A stretch of DNA of 64,000 nt from the NCBI RefSeq assembly GCF_016864375.1, contig NZ_CP069354.1, positions 5,353,501-5,417,500 on the forward strand, in the 5' to 3' direction. The notes beneath the pieces were generated by a model. That model saw only the letters and a program-made list of their open reading frames with translations. It did no database searches and was not told the origin of the DNA. The translations under genes and the position numbers were made by a program. Below are positions 17,268 through 27,000 of this stretch, in pieces. Within the stretch, counting starts at the first letter, position 1; every line of letters starts with the position of its first letter. The stretch comes from Microvirga sp. VF16 (GTDB lineage: Bacteria > Pseudomonadota > Alphaproteobacteria > Rhizobiales > Beijerinckiaceae).

Positions 17268-18668
17268 ATGGCGCAGGATTACATCGTCAAAGACATCAGC
17301 CTTGCCGATTTCGGCCGCAAGGAGATCTCGATCGCCGAGACCGAGATGCCGGGCCTGATGGCCATCCGCGAGGAATATGGTTCGAAGCAGCCCCTGAAGG
17401 GTGCCCGCATCGCCGGCTCGCTGCACATGACGATCCAGACCGCGGTGCTGATCGAGACCCTTAAAAGCCTCGGCGCCGACATCCGCTGGGTCTCCTGCAA
17501 CATCTATTCCACCCAGGACCATGCCGCCGCCGCCATCGCGGCCGCAGGCATCCCGGTCTTCGCCTATAAGGGCGAGACCCTGACCGAGTACTGGGACTAC
17601 ACCGCCAAGCTGTTCGACTGGCATGGCGGCGGCGTGCCGAACATGATCCTCGACGACGGTGGCGATGCCACCATGCTCGTCCATCTGGGTCTTCGCGCCG
17701 AGCAGGGCGACGTAGCCTTCCTCGATAAGCCGGGTGCGGAAGAAGAGGAAGTCCTCTTCGCGCTCATCAAGCGCCTGCTCAAGGAAAAGCCGAAGGGCTG
17801 GTTCGCGGAAATCGCCGCCTCGATCAAGGGCGTCTCGGAAGAGACCACCACGGGCGTTCACCGCCTCTACATCATGGCCAAGGAGGGCAAGCTCCTCTTC
17901 CCGGCGATCAACGTCAACGACTCGGTCACCAAGTCGAAGTTCGACAACCTCTATGGCTGCCGCGAGTCGTTGGTCGACGGCATCCGCCGCGGCACGGACG
18001 TGATGATGGCCGGCAAGGTCGCCATGGTGGCGGGCTTCGGCGATGTGGGCAAGGGCTCGGCCGCCTCGCTCCGCCAGGCCGGCTGCCGCGTGCTCGTGTC
18101 GGAAGTCGACCCGATCTGCGCCCTCCAGGCCGCCATGGAAGGCTATGAGGTCACGACCATGGAGGACGCGGCTCCCCGTGCCGACATCTTCGTCACCGCC
18201 ACTGGCAACAAGGATGTCATCACCCTCGACCACATGCGGGCGATGAAGGACCGGGCCATCGTCTGCAACATCGGCCACTTCGACAACGAGATCCAGGTCG
18301 CGGGCCTGAAGAACCTCAAGTGGACCAACATCAAGCCGCAGGTCGACGAGATCACGTTCCCCGACGGGCACCGCATCATCCTGCTCTCGGAAGGCCGCCT
18401 TGTGAACCTCGGCAACGCCATGGGTCACCCGTCCTTCGTGATGTCGGCCTCGTTCACCAACCAGACGCTCGCCCAGATCGAGCTCTGGAACAACGCCGGC
18501 AAGTACGAGAAGAAGGTCTACACCCTGCCGAAGCACCTGGACGAGAAGGTCGCCTCGCTGCACCTCGAAAAGATCGGCGTGAAGCTCACCAAGCTGCGTC
18601 CCGACCAGGCGTCCTATATCGGCGTCTCCGAGAAGGGCCCGTTCAAGCCGGATCACTACCGCTACTGA
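17268..18668 (+). CDS. ahcY: Adenosylhomocysteinase (SAH hydrolase)
   Basis: Hydrolyses S-adenosylhomocysteine to adenosine and homocysteine, relieving product inhibition of methyltransferases. The 466 aa protein starts [20 protein letters not shown] and has [13 protein letters not shown], the NAD-binding [10 protein letters not shown], and the C-terminal [20 protein letters not shown] followed by KPDHYRY, all diagnostic. ATG 17268 is preceded by AGAGAGG; an in-frame GTG at 17250 is less likely. Its place after the PTS genes is conserved in Rhizobiales. Confidence 0.97.
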   Translation: MAQDYIVKDISLADFGRKEISIAETEMPGLMAIREEYGSKQPLKGARIAGSLHMTIQTAVLIETLKSLGADIRWVSCNIYSTQDHAAAAIAAAGIPVFAYKGETLTEYWDYTAKLFDWHGGGVPNMILDDGGDATMLVHLGLRAEQGDVAFLDKPGAEEEEVLFALIKRLLKEKPKGWFAEIAASIKGVSEETTTGVHRLYIMAKEGKLLFPAINVNDSVTKSKFDNLYGCRESLVDGIRRGTDVMMAGKVAMVAGFGDVGKGSAASLRQAGCRVLVSEVDPICALQAAMEGYEVTTMEDAAPRADIFVTATGNKDVITLDHMRAMKDRAIVCNIGHFDNEIQVAGLKNLKWTNIKPQVDEITFPDGHRIILLSEGRLVNLGNAMGHPSFVMSASFTNQTLAQIELWNNAGKYEKKVYTLPKHLDEKVASLHLEKIGVKLTKLRPDQASYIGVSEKGPFKPDHYRY

Positions 18669-18692
18669 TCGGCTGTTCGATGATGGATCGTC

Positions 18693-18720
18693 AAAGCCCG
18701 GCTCCGGCCGGGCTTTTTCT
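18693..18720 (+). terminator. Rho-independent terminator of ahcY
   Basis: AAAGCCCGG and CCGGGCTTT form a 9-bp stem around CTCCGG, followed by a T-rich tail, 24 nt after the ahcY stop. Confidence 0.9.
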
Positions 18721-18736
18721 TTGTTCGATGGCTTGA

Positions 18737-18867
18737 GCATCGGACCCAAAAGTGGAAGGCACTTTTGGGATCTATCCGATGCTCCCTCCTTTAATGAGCG
18801 CATCGTTCAGAGTGGAAAACCGGAGCCACTTTTCGCTGGCGCGGCCCGCTGGGTCCGCACGATGCGC
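18737..18867. repeat. Double-hairpin intergenic element, family A
   Basis: The first hairpin (18737-18782) has outer GCATCGG/CCGATGC and inner CCCAAAAGTG/CACTTTTGGG arms. The second (18798-18867) has outer arms GCGCATCGT/ACGATGCGC around a GTGGAAAACCGG core. The layout matches the copy at 44595-44705, except that here about 20 nt are inserted in the second hairpin. The 495-nt gap 18669-19163 also holds the ahcY terminator and the CtrA-type site. Confidence 0.8.
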
Positions 18868-18956
18868 CGGCGAATCGACAGAATGTCGCACCGGCATGTG
18901 TGTGTCACAAATGCAATATGGTTCGAGGAATTGCACACAGGTTCTCCAAAGGAAGT

Positions 18957-18972
18957 TTAAGCCAGTGTTAAC
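18957..18972. promoter_or_regulatory. CtrA-type binding site TTAA-N7-TTAAC upstream of divL
   Basis: TTAA (18957-18960), seven nt, then TTAAC (18968-18972) is an exact match to the full CtrA consensus known from Caulobacter and Rhizobiales. Two GANTC sites, the CcrM methylation target, follow at 18986-18990 and 19013-19017. A TAGTCT at 18996-19001 could be a -10. DivL acts in the CckA-ChpT-CtrA pathway, so this would be a feedback site. Confidence 0.6.
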
Positions 18973-19163
18973 CCTCTTCCTGGCGGAGTCAGGGGTAGTC
19001 TAGAGTGAACACGAATCGACCGGCTGTGCTGTGGCTTCGAACCTGCGCCGGCAGTTCCGTTCATGCGTAGACGGTTGACCTCAGCGGCGTAACAAAGCGC
19101 GGCCGGGGATCGATCCAACTTGGCCTGGTCGTCGGGCCGCCAACAAAGGAAGGGCAGCACGGC

Positions 19164-21734
19164 ATGGCCGGGCACTGGGAGCGTCACGATGGTAGCAGCG
19201 GCGGGAACAGCTCCCTCGTCGACTCCGCCCGTGTACCCCTGTCCCTGATGTTCCTGGCCGGTACCTCCCAGGCGGCTCTTGCCAATGATCTCCTGCTGCC
19301 CTTCGCGGAAGGGGCTTCGGACCTCCTCGACTTCCTGCACAGCTTCGACCTGCACAACGCGGCCTATTTCGGCCTCTTTATGGGCCTCGTCGCCTTTTCG
19401 ACCACCACCGCCCTGCTGCTGATGCACGAGCGCAAGCGCGCCGGCCGGGTGGAGCGGCGACTGAGAAACGAACTCGATGCCCTGCGCGGCGCGGACGATC
19501 TCGCGGCTCTTCTCATGGGCTCGGAGCGCCAGCTGCTCGTGAGCTGGCACGGCCGGGACGGCGAGCCGCGCTTCCAGGGCGATCCCACCATCGTCGGCGA
19601 GAATGCCCCGGCCCAGCGGGCCCTCGCCTTCGGCACCTGGCTCAATCCGGCCGATGCCACTGCCGTGGAAAGCGCCCTTGAACAGCTTAAAGTTCGCGGC
19701 CAGGCCTTCCGCCTGACGGCCCGCTGCACGACGGGCAGCCGCTTCGTCGACCTGGAAGGTCGCACCATCGGCGGACGGGCAATCCTGCGTCTGCGCGACG
19801 TGACCGGCGACCGGGCGGAACTCATGACGGCTCAAGGTCAGCTGTCGATCGCGCGCAGCGACCTGCGTTCGATGACGATGCTGCTCGACGATGTCGCCTA
19901 TCCGCTCTGGATCCGCGATACGGACGACAAGCTGCTCTGGGCGAACCAGGCCTATCTGCGCTCGGTCGAGGCCTCCGATCTCGACGATGCCATCGCCCGC
20001 TCCCTCGAACTCCTGAGCGCGCCGACCCGGGATGAGGCCCGTCGCCAGCGCCGATCCGGTGTCACCTTCTCGGGGAGAGTTACGGCCGTGGTCGCGGGCC
20101 ATCGCGCGGTTCTCGACGTGATCGAACGCCCGACCGCCGGCGGCAGCGCAGGCATCGCGGTCGACGTGTCGGAATTGGAAGCGGTCCGGACCGATCTGCA
20201 GCGCCAGATGGATGCCCATGTGCGCACCCTCGATCAGCTGCCGACGGCGGTTGCGATCTTCGACGGGTCGCAGACCCTCATTTTCAGCAACGCCGCCTAT
20301 CAGCGCCTCTGGGGCCTCGACCAAACCTTTCTTGCCTCGCGTCCCACGGACAGCGAAGTGCTCGACAAGCTGCGCGCCGGCCGTAAGCTTCCCGAACAGG
20401 CGGATTTCCGCGCCTGGAAAACCGATTTCCTGCAGGGTTACCACTCGGTCGAGCAGCAGGAGACCTGGTGGCATCTGCCCGACCGGCGCACCCTGCGCGT
20501 GGTCATCAATCCCAATCCGCAGGGCGGCGTGACCTATCTGTTCGACGACGTGAGCGAGCGTTTCGAACTTGCTTCGCAGGTCCATTCGCTCACCCGCGTG
20601 CAGAGCGAGACGCTGGACACGTTGAAGGAAGGCGTCGCCGTGTTCGGCTCGGACGGGCGCCTCAAGCTGCACAATCGCGCCTTCGCCGATATGTGGAACC
20701 TATCGTCAGAAATGACAGCCGAAAACCCGCATATCGACACGATCATCAAGGCCTGCCGTCTGTTGGCCTCGCAGGACGAGCCGTGGATCGATATTCGCGG
20801 CGCAGTGGCGGGCCTTGCCGATATGCGCATGGGCCTCTCCTGCCGCATCGAACGCCATGACGGCACCGCACTCGACTGCACGGCGCAACCGCTGCCCGAC
20901 GGCGCGACGCTCCTGAGCTTCACCGACGTGACGGCGAGCGTGAACGTAGAGCGCGCACTCACCGAGCGCAACGAAGCCTTGGAGCGCGCCTCGCGGCTGC
21001 GCGACGAATTCGTGCATCACGTGTCCTATGAGCTGCGCTCGCCGCTCACCAACGTCATCGGCTTCACGCAATTGCTCGGCGACGAGACGGTGGGCGTGCT
21101 CAATCCGCGCCAGCGCGATTACGCCGATCACATCATGCGCTCCTCCGCATCGCTGCTCGCGATCCTCAACGACATTCTCGATCTCGCATCCATCGACACG
21201 GGCTCGCTGGAGCTGACGCCGGAGATCGTCGATATCCGCTCCACCATCGAGGCCGCCATGCGCGGGCTGGAGGATCGGCTGGCGGAATCCTCGCTCAACT
21301 TAGTCATCGACACGCCCGACGACATCGGCACCTTCGTGGCCGACGGCAAGCGCGTGCGCCAGATCCTGTTCAACCTGCTCTCCAACGCGGTCGGCTTCTC
21401 CTCGCCCGGCCAGACCATCCGGGTCTCGGCGCGCAAGCGCGGCGGCGAGGTGATCTTTGACGTGAAGGATCAGGGCCGCGGCATGCCGCCCGAGATCAAG
21501 GCGCGCATCTTCGAGCGCTTCGAGAGCCACACCTTGGGAACGCGCCATCGCGGCGTCGGCTTAGGGTTATCCATTGTGCGCTCCTTCGTGGAGCTGCACG
21601 GCGGACGCATCGAGGTGTCGTCCGCCCCGGGCATCGGCACCACGGTCACGTGCATCTTCCCCAATGACCGGCACGAGACGCCGTCCGATGGCCGATCGGC
21701 GCAATCTGCGCTAACACCAATCGCAGCCGAGTAG
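19164..21734 (+). CDS. divL: DivL-type PAS sensor kinase homologue with Tyr in the H-box
   Basis: Cell-cycle kinase-like protein that in Caulobacter binds CckA and DivK and controls CtrA phosphorylation. The 856 aa protein has a signal-like segment at 25-40, a transmembrane helix near 67-87, several PAS domains (about 250-600), then HisKA and HATPase domains. The H-box reads HHVSYELRSPLTN: the phospho-accepting His is replaced by Tyr622, the DivL hallmark. The ATPase part is intact (NLLSNAVGFSSPG, DVKDQGRGMP, GVGLGLSIVRSF). AAGGAAGGG precedes ATG 19164. It is followed after 8 nt by tsaE-amgK, an arrangement I recall from other Rhizobiales. Confidence 0.88.
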   Translation: MAGHWERHDGSSGGNSSLVDSARVPLSLMFLAGTSQAALANDLLLPFAEGASDLLDFLHSFDLHNAAYFGLFMGLVAFSTTTALLLMHERKRAGRVERRLRNELDALRGADDLAALLMGSERQLLVSWHGRDGEPRFQGDPTIVGENAPAQRALAFGTWLNPADATAVESALEQLKVRGQAFRLTARCTTGSRFVDLEGRTIGGRAILRLRDVTGDRAELMTAQGQLSIARSDLRSMTMLLDDVAYPLWIRDTDDKLLWANQAYLRSVEASDLDDAIARSLELLSAPTRDEARRQRRSGVTFSGRVTAVVAGHRAVLDVIERPTAGGSAGIAVDVSELEAVRTDLQRQMDAHVRTLDQLPTAVAIFDGSQTLIFSNAAYQRLWGLDQTFLASRPTDSEVLDKLRAGRKLPEQADFRAWKTDFLQGYHSVEQQETWWHLPDRRTLRVVINPNPQGGVTYLFDDVSERFELASQVHSLTRVQSETLDTLKEGVAVFGSDGRLKLHNRAFADMWNLSSEMTAENPHIDTIIKACRLLASQDEPWIDIRGAVAGLADMRMGLSCRIERHDGTALDCTAQPLPDGATLLSFTDVTASVNVERALTERNEALERASRLRDEFVHHVSYELRSPLTNVIGFTQLLGDETVGVLNPRQRDYADHIMRSSASLLAILNDILDLASIDTGSLELTPEIVDIRSTIEAAMRGLEDRLAESSLNLVIDTPDDIGTFVADGKRVRQILFNLLSNAVGFSSPGQTIRVSARKRGGEVIFDVKDQGRGMPPEIKARIFERFESHTLGTRHRGVGLGLSIVRSFVELHGGRIEVSSAPGIGTTVTCIFPNDRHETPSDGRSAQSALTPIAAE

Positions 21735-21742
21735 GAACAGCG

Positions 21743-23329
21743 ATGGCGAATGGACTGGCCCTCATGCCCGAGCAGGATGTTTTGCAAGCCGCCTGGATCG
21801 TGACGCTTCCCGACCACGAGTCGACGGAGCGCTTCGCGCGGATCCTGGCCGAGGAGCTCAAACCGGGCGATCTCGTGACCCTCTCGGGCGGCCTCGGCGC
21901 CGGCAAGACGACGCTCGCCCGCGCCCTCGTGCGTACGCTGGCCGACGATCCCGAGCTCGAGGTTCCGAGCCCCACCTTCACGCTGATGCAGGTCTATGAC
22001 GGCCAAAGGCCGCCTATCGTCCACGCGGATTTCTACCGCCTCTCCGGTGGCTACGAGCTGGTGGAGCTGGGCTGGGACGAGATGACGGAGAACGCCATCG
22101 CCCTCGTCGAGTGGCCGGAGCGCGCCGAGGATGCCCTGAAACCCGAGCATCTCGACATCCGCCTCGATTTCGCCCCCGGCAGCCAGGGCCGTGGCCGCAT
22201 CGCCATGCTCACCGGAACGGGCGCTTTCGCCTCGCGGCTGCAGCGCATGAAGGCCTATCGCAACCTCGTCGAGCGCTGCGGCTGGGGCGATGCGAAACGC
22301 CAGCCCATGCCGAGCGACGCCTCCGTGATCCGCTCCTACGAGCGCCTCGTGAAGCCCTCTGGCGAAACCGCGCTCCTGATGATCTCGCCTCCGCGCCCGG
22401 TCGGGCCCGCGGTGCGGCGGGGCAAACCCTATACCACCATCGCGAAGCTCGCCGAGACGGTCCATGCTTTTGTCGGCATGGACAAGGGCCTGCGTGCGCT
22501 TGGCTTCAGCGCGCCCTACATCTACGGCGAGGATCTGGAGGCTGGCCTGCTCCTCATCGAGGATCTCGGTGCCGAGCCCGTCACCGACGCCAATGGCCCG
22601 ATCCCGGAGCGCTATGCGGAGGCGACGCGGGTTCTGGCACAGCTCCACGGCCAGACTCTGCCGCAGGTGCTGCCCGTCGCCGAGGGCATCGATCATTCGA
22701 TCCCTCCTTATGATCTCGAAGCGCTCCTCATCGAGGTCGAGCTTTTGCTCGACTGGTACGTGCCGCACATCATCGGCACGCAGCTCTCGGGTTCGGCACG
22801 GGCGGAATTCGTCAATCTCTGGACCGAGACCCTGGGCGAGGTTCTCTCCGCTCCCGCCTCCTGGATCCTGCGCGATTACCACTCGCCCAACCTGATCTGG
22901 CTGCCCGAACGCGAAGGCCTGCAGCGGGTCGGCATGATCGATTTCCAGGATGCGGTTTTGGGCTCGCCGGCTTACGACGTCGCCTCGCTCCTGCAGGATG
23001 CACGCGTGACCATGCCGCCGGAGCTCGAATTGAAGCTTATCGGCCTTTACGCCCGCGACCGGAAGGCCGCCGATCCCGCCTTCGATGTTTCGGCCTTCGC
23101 CCGCGCCTACGCCATCATGGCGGGCCAGCGCGCGACAAAAATCCTCGGCATCTTCGCCCGCCTCGACCGACGGGACGGCAAGCCGCATTACCTCAAGCAT
23201 CTGCCGCGGATCGAAACCTATCTCATCCGCAATCTCGCCCATCCGGCCCTGAGCAAGCTCAAGGTCTGGTATGAAAACTATCTGCCGAGGCTCATCCCAC
23301 ATGGGGATGAACTCCCTCCCGAATCCTGA
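21743..23329 (+). CDS. TsaE / AmgK-type sugar kinase fusion protein
   Basis: One 528 aa chain joins two enzymes. Residues 1 to about 155 are TsaE, the ATPase needed for tRNA threonylcarbamoyladenosine synthesis, with P-loop SGGLGAGKTT (49-58) and VPSPTFTLMQVYD. Residues from about 170 on are an aminoglycoside-phosphotransferase fold with catalytic Asp378 in RDYHSPNLIWL and the metal Asp in MIDFQDAVLGSPAYD. This half resembles AmgK, the N-acetylmuramate/N-acetylglucosamine anomeric kinase of cell-wall recycling, and the next gene is murU. Not a resistance gene against aminoglycosides. Confidence 0.87.
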   Translation: MANGLALMPEQDVLQAAWIVTLPDHESTERFARILAEELKPGDLVTLSGGLGAGKTTLARALVRTLADDPELEVPSPTFTLMQVYDGQRPPIVHADFYRLSGGYELVELGWDEMTENAIALVEWPERAEDALKPEHLDIRLDFAPGSQGRGRIAMLTGTGAFASRLQRMKAYRNLVERCGWGDAKRQPMPSDASVIRSYERLVKPSGETALLMISPPRPVGPAVRRGKPYTTIAKLAETVHAFVGMDKGLRALGFSAPYIYGEDLEAGLLLIEDLGAEPVTDANGPIPERYAEATRVLAQLHGQTLPQVLPVAEGIDHSIPPYDLEALLIEVELLLDWYVPHIIGTQLSGSARAEFVNLWTETLGEVLSAPASWILRDYHSPNLIWLPEREGLQRVGMIDFQDAVLGSPAYDVASLLQDARVTMPPELELKLIGLYARDRKAADPAFDVSAFARAYAIMAGQRATKILGIFARLDRRDGKPHYLKHLPRIETYLIRNLAHPALSKLKVWYENYLPRLIPHGDELPPES

Positions 23330-23338
23330 GCCAGCTCC

Positions 23339-24073
23339 TTGTCCCAGACCTCCCCGCGCGCGCCGCACAAAGCCATCGTCCTCGCTGCAGGCTTAGGCAA
23401 GCGCATGCTGCCGATCACGGCCACCATGCCGAAGCCTCTCGTGAAGGTGGCGGGGCAAAGCCTGATCGACTTCGCTCTCGACCGGCTGCACGAGGCGGGC
23501 ATCGAGACCGTGGTGGTGAATGTGCACCATTTCGCCGACATGCTCGAAGCGCATCTGCGCCCGCGCGAAGTCCCACGCGTCGTCATCTCGGACGAGCGGG
23601 GCGAACTCCTGGAGACCGGCGGCGGCGTGAAGAAGGCGCTGCCGCTTCTCGGCAACGAGCCGTTCATCACCTTCAACTCCGACTCACTCTGGATCGAAGG
23701 ACAAGAGCCGAATCTGAAGCGCCTCGTGAGGGCCTGGGACCCGGAGCGGATGGACATCCTGATGCTCGTGGCCCCGTTATCCACAAGCATTGGATTCGAA
23801 GGCCGGGGCGATTTTCACAAGGAAGAGAGCGGTCGCCTGCGTCGCCGTGGAACTGACGACAGCGCTCCTTTTGCCTATGCAGGTGTGGCCATCGTGAAGC
23901 CGGAACTCGTTCACGGGACACCGGACGGAGCGTTTTCGGCCAACGCTTTCTACGACCGCGCCATCGCGAAGGGGCGCCTCTACGGCTTGTGCATGGAGGG
24001 GCAATGGCTGCATGTTGGGGAGCCTCAGGCGATTGCCGAGGCCGAAAAGTGCCTTGCCGCCAGCAAGCGATGA
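23339..24073 (+). CDS. murU: N-acetylmuramate-1-phosphate uridylyltransferase (MurU-like)
   Basis: Nucleotidyltransferase that would turn MurNAc-1-phosphate into UDP-MurNAc, completing the recycling shortcut that bypasses MurA. The 244 aa protein has IVLAAGLGKRMLPITATMPK at its N-terminus (nucleotide binding), VVNVHHFADMLEAHL, and the metal Asp in TFNSDSLW. Adjacent AmgK-like kinase supports MurU over a generic mannose-1-phosphate guanylyltransferase. The start appears to be TTG at 23339, ten nt after the fusion gene, with no strong ribosome site. Confidence 0.85.
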   Translation: MSQTSPRAPHKAIVLAAGLGKRMLPITATMPKPLVKVAGQSLIDFALDRLHEAGIETVVVNVHHFADMLEAHLRPREVPRVVISDERGELLETGGGVKKALPLLGNEPFITFNSDSLWIEGQEPNLKRLVRAWDPERMDILMLVAPLSTSIGFEGRGDFHKEESGRLRRRGTDDSAPFAYAGVAIVKPELVHGTPDGAFSANAFYDRAIAKGRLYGLCMEGQWLHVGEPQAIAEAEKCLAASKR

Positions 24074-24082
24074 GGTCTGCTC

Positions 24083-27000
24083 GTGTCGAGTTCCGCGCGT
24101 GTCTTCTCGATTCCTCCGGGTTGCGCCTTTCTGCCGACCCTGGTGGACGCGCTGTTCGACGGGCGCCTCGTCGGCCCGCTGCCTGACGATCCCGCAGCCC
24201 TTGCCGACATCACGATCTATGTTCCAAACCGCCGCGCCACCCGCGCACTGATCGCGCTTCTGGCCGAACGCGGTGAAGGCCGTGCGCAGCTCCTGCCGCG
24301 CATCGTGCCGCTGGGTGAAACTGACGAGGCCGAGTTCGAGCTGACGGGACTGGAGGGCACGCCGTTGCAGGAGGCTGCAAGCCTCAAGCCCCCGATCCCG
24401 CCTCTGGAGCGCCGCCTCATCCTCACGCGGCTCGTGCAGCGCTGGTCGGCGGAAGTGGACCGCGCCTTGCTGCAGCTCGGCCCCGAGGTGCCCTTCATGG
24501 TGCCCGCCTCGCCCGCCGATGCGGTCAATCTCGCGGGCGATCTCGAGACCCTGATGGATGCCTTCACGACGGAAGGCATCGACTGGCATGCTCTCGAACT
24601 GGCGGTGGATTCCGACTACTCGAAATATTTCGAGATTACCCGCCACTTCGTGCAGATCGCGAGCGAGAACTGGCCGAAAATTCTCGCCGAACGCCAGGCG
24701 AGCGATCCGGCACAGCGGCGCAATGCCTTGTTGGACGCGGAAGCGAAGCGCTTGCAGCGCGAGCGCCCTGAGAATCCCATCATTGTCGCGGGCTCGACGG
24801 GTTCGGTGCCCGCCACCGCGCACCTCATGGGCGTGATCGCACGCCTGCCTAAGGGCGCCATCGTGCTGCCCGGTCTCGATACGGATCTCGACGAGGAGAG
24901 CTGGTGCACCATCGGCGGCGTGGGCGATGACGAAACCGACCCGGTGCACGGACACCCGCAGGCCTCTTTGCGCCGCCTCCTCGACAAGCATCTGCGCGTT
25001 TCACGCACCGCCGTCACTGTCCTCGGCGTGCTGCCGGATGCCGCGCGGGCCCGCAACCATCTGCTTTCGGAAACGCTACGTCCGGCGGACACCACAGATC
25101 GCTGGTCACTGATCGCGCCCGAGGATCGCGTCGCATTGAGCCGCAGCGGATGCGAGGGCCTCACGATCATCGAGGCGATGGACGAGCGCGAAGAGGCTCT
25201 CGCCATCGCGATTTCCTTGCGCGAAACCATCGCGCATCCGCACAGAACCGCAGCTCTCGTGACGCCTGATCGTGCGCTCGCCGCACGCGTGACGGCGGAG
25301 CTCGCGCGCTGGGGTCTGAGCGTCGAGGATTCCGCAGGCATTCCGCTCTCCGACATACCAGCCGGACGTCTCGCACGTCTGGCCGCGGAAGCGGCTGCCG
25401 ACGATTTGCGGCCTGTGCGCTTGCTTGCTCTGCTTGCGCATCCGATGGTGCACCTCGGCCTGCCCCGCGAAACGGTCGAACATGCGGCAAGCGTGCTCGA
25501 AATCGGCGTGCTGCGCGGGCCCGCTCCCGCGCTCGGCGTTCAGGGCATGCGCGCGGCACTCGCCAGCCGCCGCACGGAAGATGATCGTCGTGCGCCGCGT
25601 CCGCGCAAGCGCTTGACGGAAACCGATTGGAATCTCGCCGACGAATTGCTGCAGCGTCTCGGTGTGGCGTTCAATACTTTTACGCCCGCCGTTCATGGCG
25701 AAGGCAAGCTCGATCTCATGTCCCTCGTAGAGGATCATCGCCGCGCCGTGGAAGCCCTGTGGGCTGGACCGGACGATGAGGAGATCGAGGACGCCGATTC
25801 ATCCCGCGAGGCGCTTGCCGCGCTGTTCGACGATCTCGAACATTCGGACATCCGCGAGGAGGAAGGCCACCCGCTCGCGGGTCGCTTCGTCGATTATCCG
25901 ACCTTCTTCACGGCGCTCGCCAAGCAGCGCTCCTTGAGTCCCTCGCCACGTACAACACACCGCCGCCTGAAAATTCTCGGCCTCCTCGAAGCACGCCTGC
26001 TCTCCGTCGACCGCGTGGTGCTCGGCGGGTTGGACGAGGGCACGTGGCCGCCGCGCACGGTGACGGATGCCTTCCTCAACCGTCCCATGCGCTCCCGCGT
26101 CGGCCTGATGCCGCCGGAGCGGCGCATCGGCCAGACCGCGCATGATTTCGTGCAGGCGCTCGGAACGCATGACGTGGTGATCACGCGTGCACAAAAACGC
26201 GACGGCTCGCCCATGGTGCCCTCGCGCTTTTTACAGCGTCTCAAGGCCTTCACCGGCAAGGAGGTGTGGGAGCGCATGACGAAGAGCGGCGATTATTATC
26301 GCCGCCTTGCCCGCACCCTCGATACGCCCGAGCCTGCGCCTCCCCTGCCGCGCCCGCGGCCGAAGCCCGATCCGGCGCTGTTCCCGCGTTCCTTGAGCGT
26401 CACGGAAATCGAGACACTTCTGCGCGATCCCTATTCGATCTTCGCGCGCCACATCCTCAAGCTCGATGCGCTCGATGCGATTGCGGTCACGCCGAGCGCG
26501 GCGGAGCGCGGCACGATCATCCACGACGTGCTGGGCCAATTCGCCGAGCAGTACCCGAAGGCCCTGCCGGCCCATGCGCAGGAGATCCTGCTCGCGCTCG
26601 GCACCGATGCCTTTGCCGACATCGCCGAGGCCTATCCCGAACTCTATGCCGAATGGTGGCCGCGCTTCACGCGGCTTGCCACCGAATTCGTGGTCTGGGA
26701 GCAGGCGCGCCGCCCCGATCTCGTGGAAGTCTATGCGGAGCGCTCCGGCAGGCTCTCGATCCCGCTGCCCGACGGCACGATCTTCAATCTGCGCGCCCGC
26801 GCCGACCGGATCGAGCACCGCCGCGACGGCGGCTTTGCCATCATCGACTTCAAGACCGGCCAGCCGCCGGGCATCCGGGAAGTCTATGCCGGCTTCTCGC
26901 CGCAGCTGACGCTTGAGGCGATGATGCTGATGAAGGGTGCCTTCAAGGGCCTGCCGATGGCAAAGGACACGCCGGACCTGATCTACATCCACACCACCGG

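Noticed and set aside
21743-23329. Aminoglycoside phosphotransferase fold read as an antibiotic resistance gene
   Set aside because: It is fused to TsaE and followed by murU, which points to the AmgK sugar kinase role instead.
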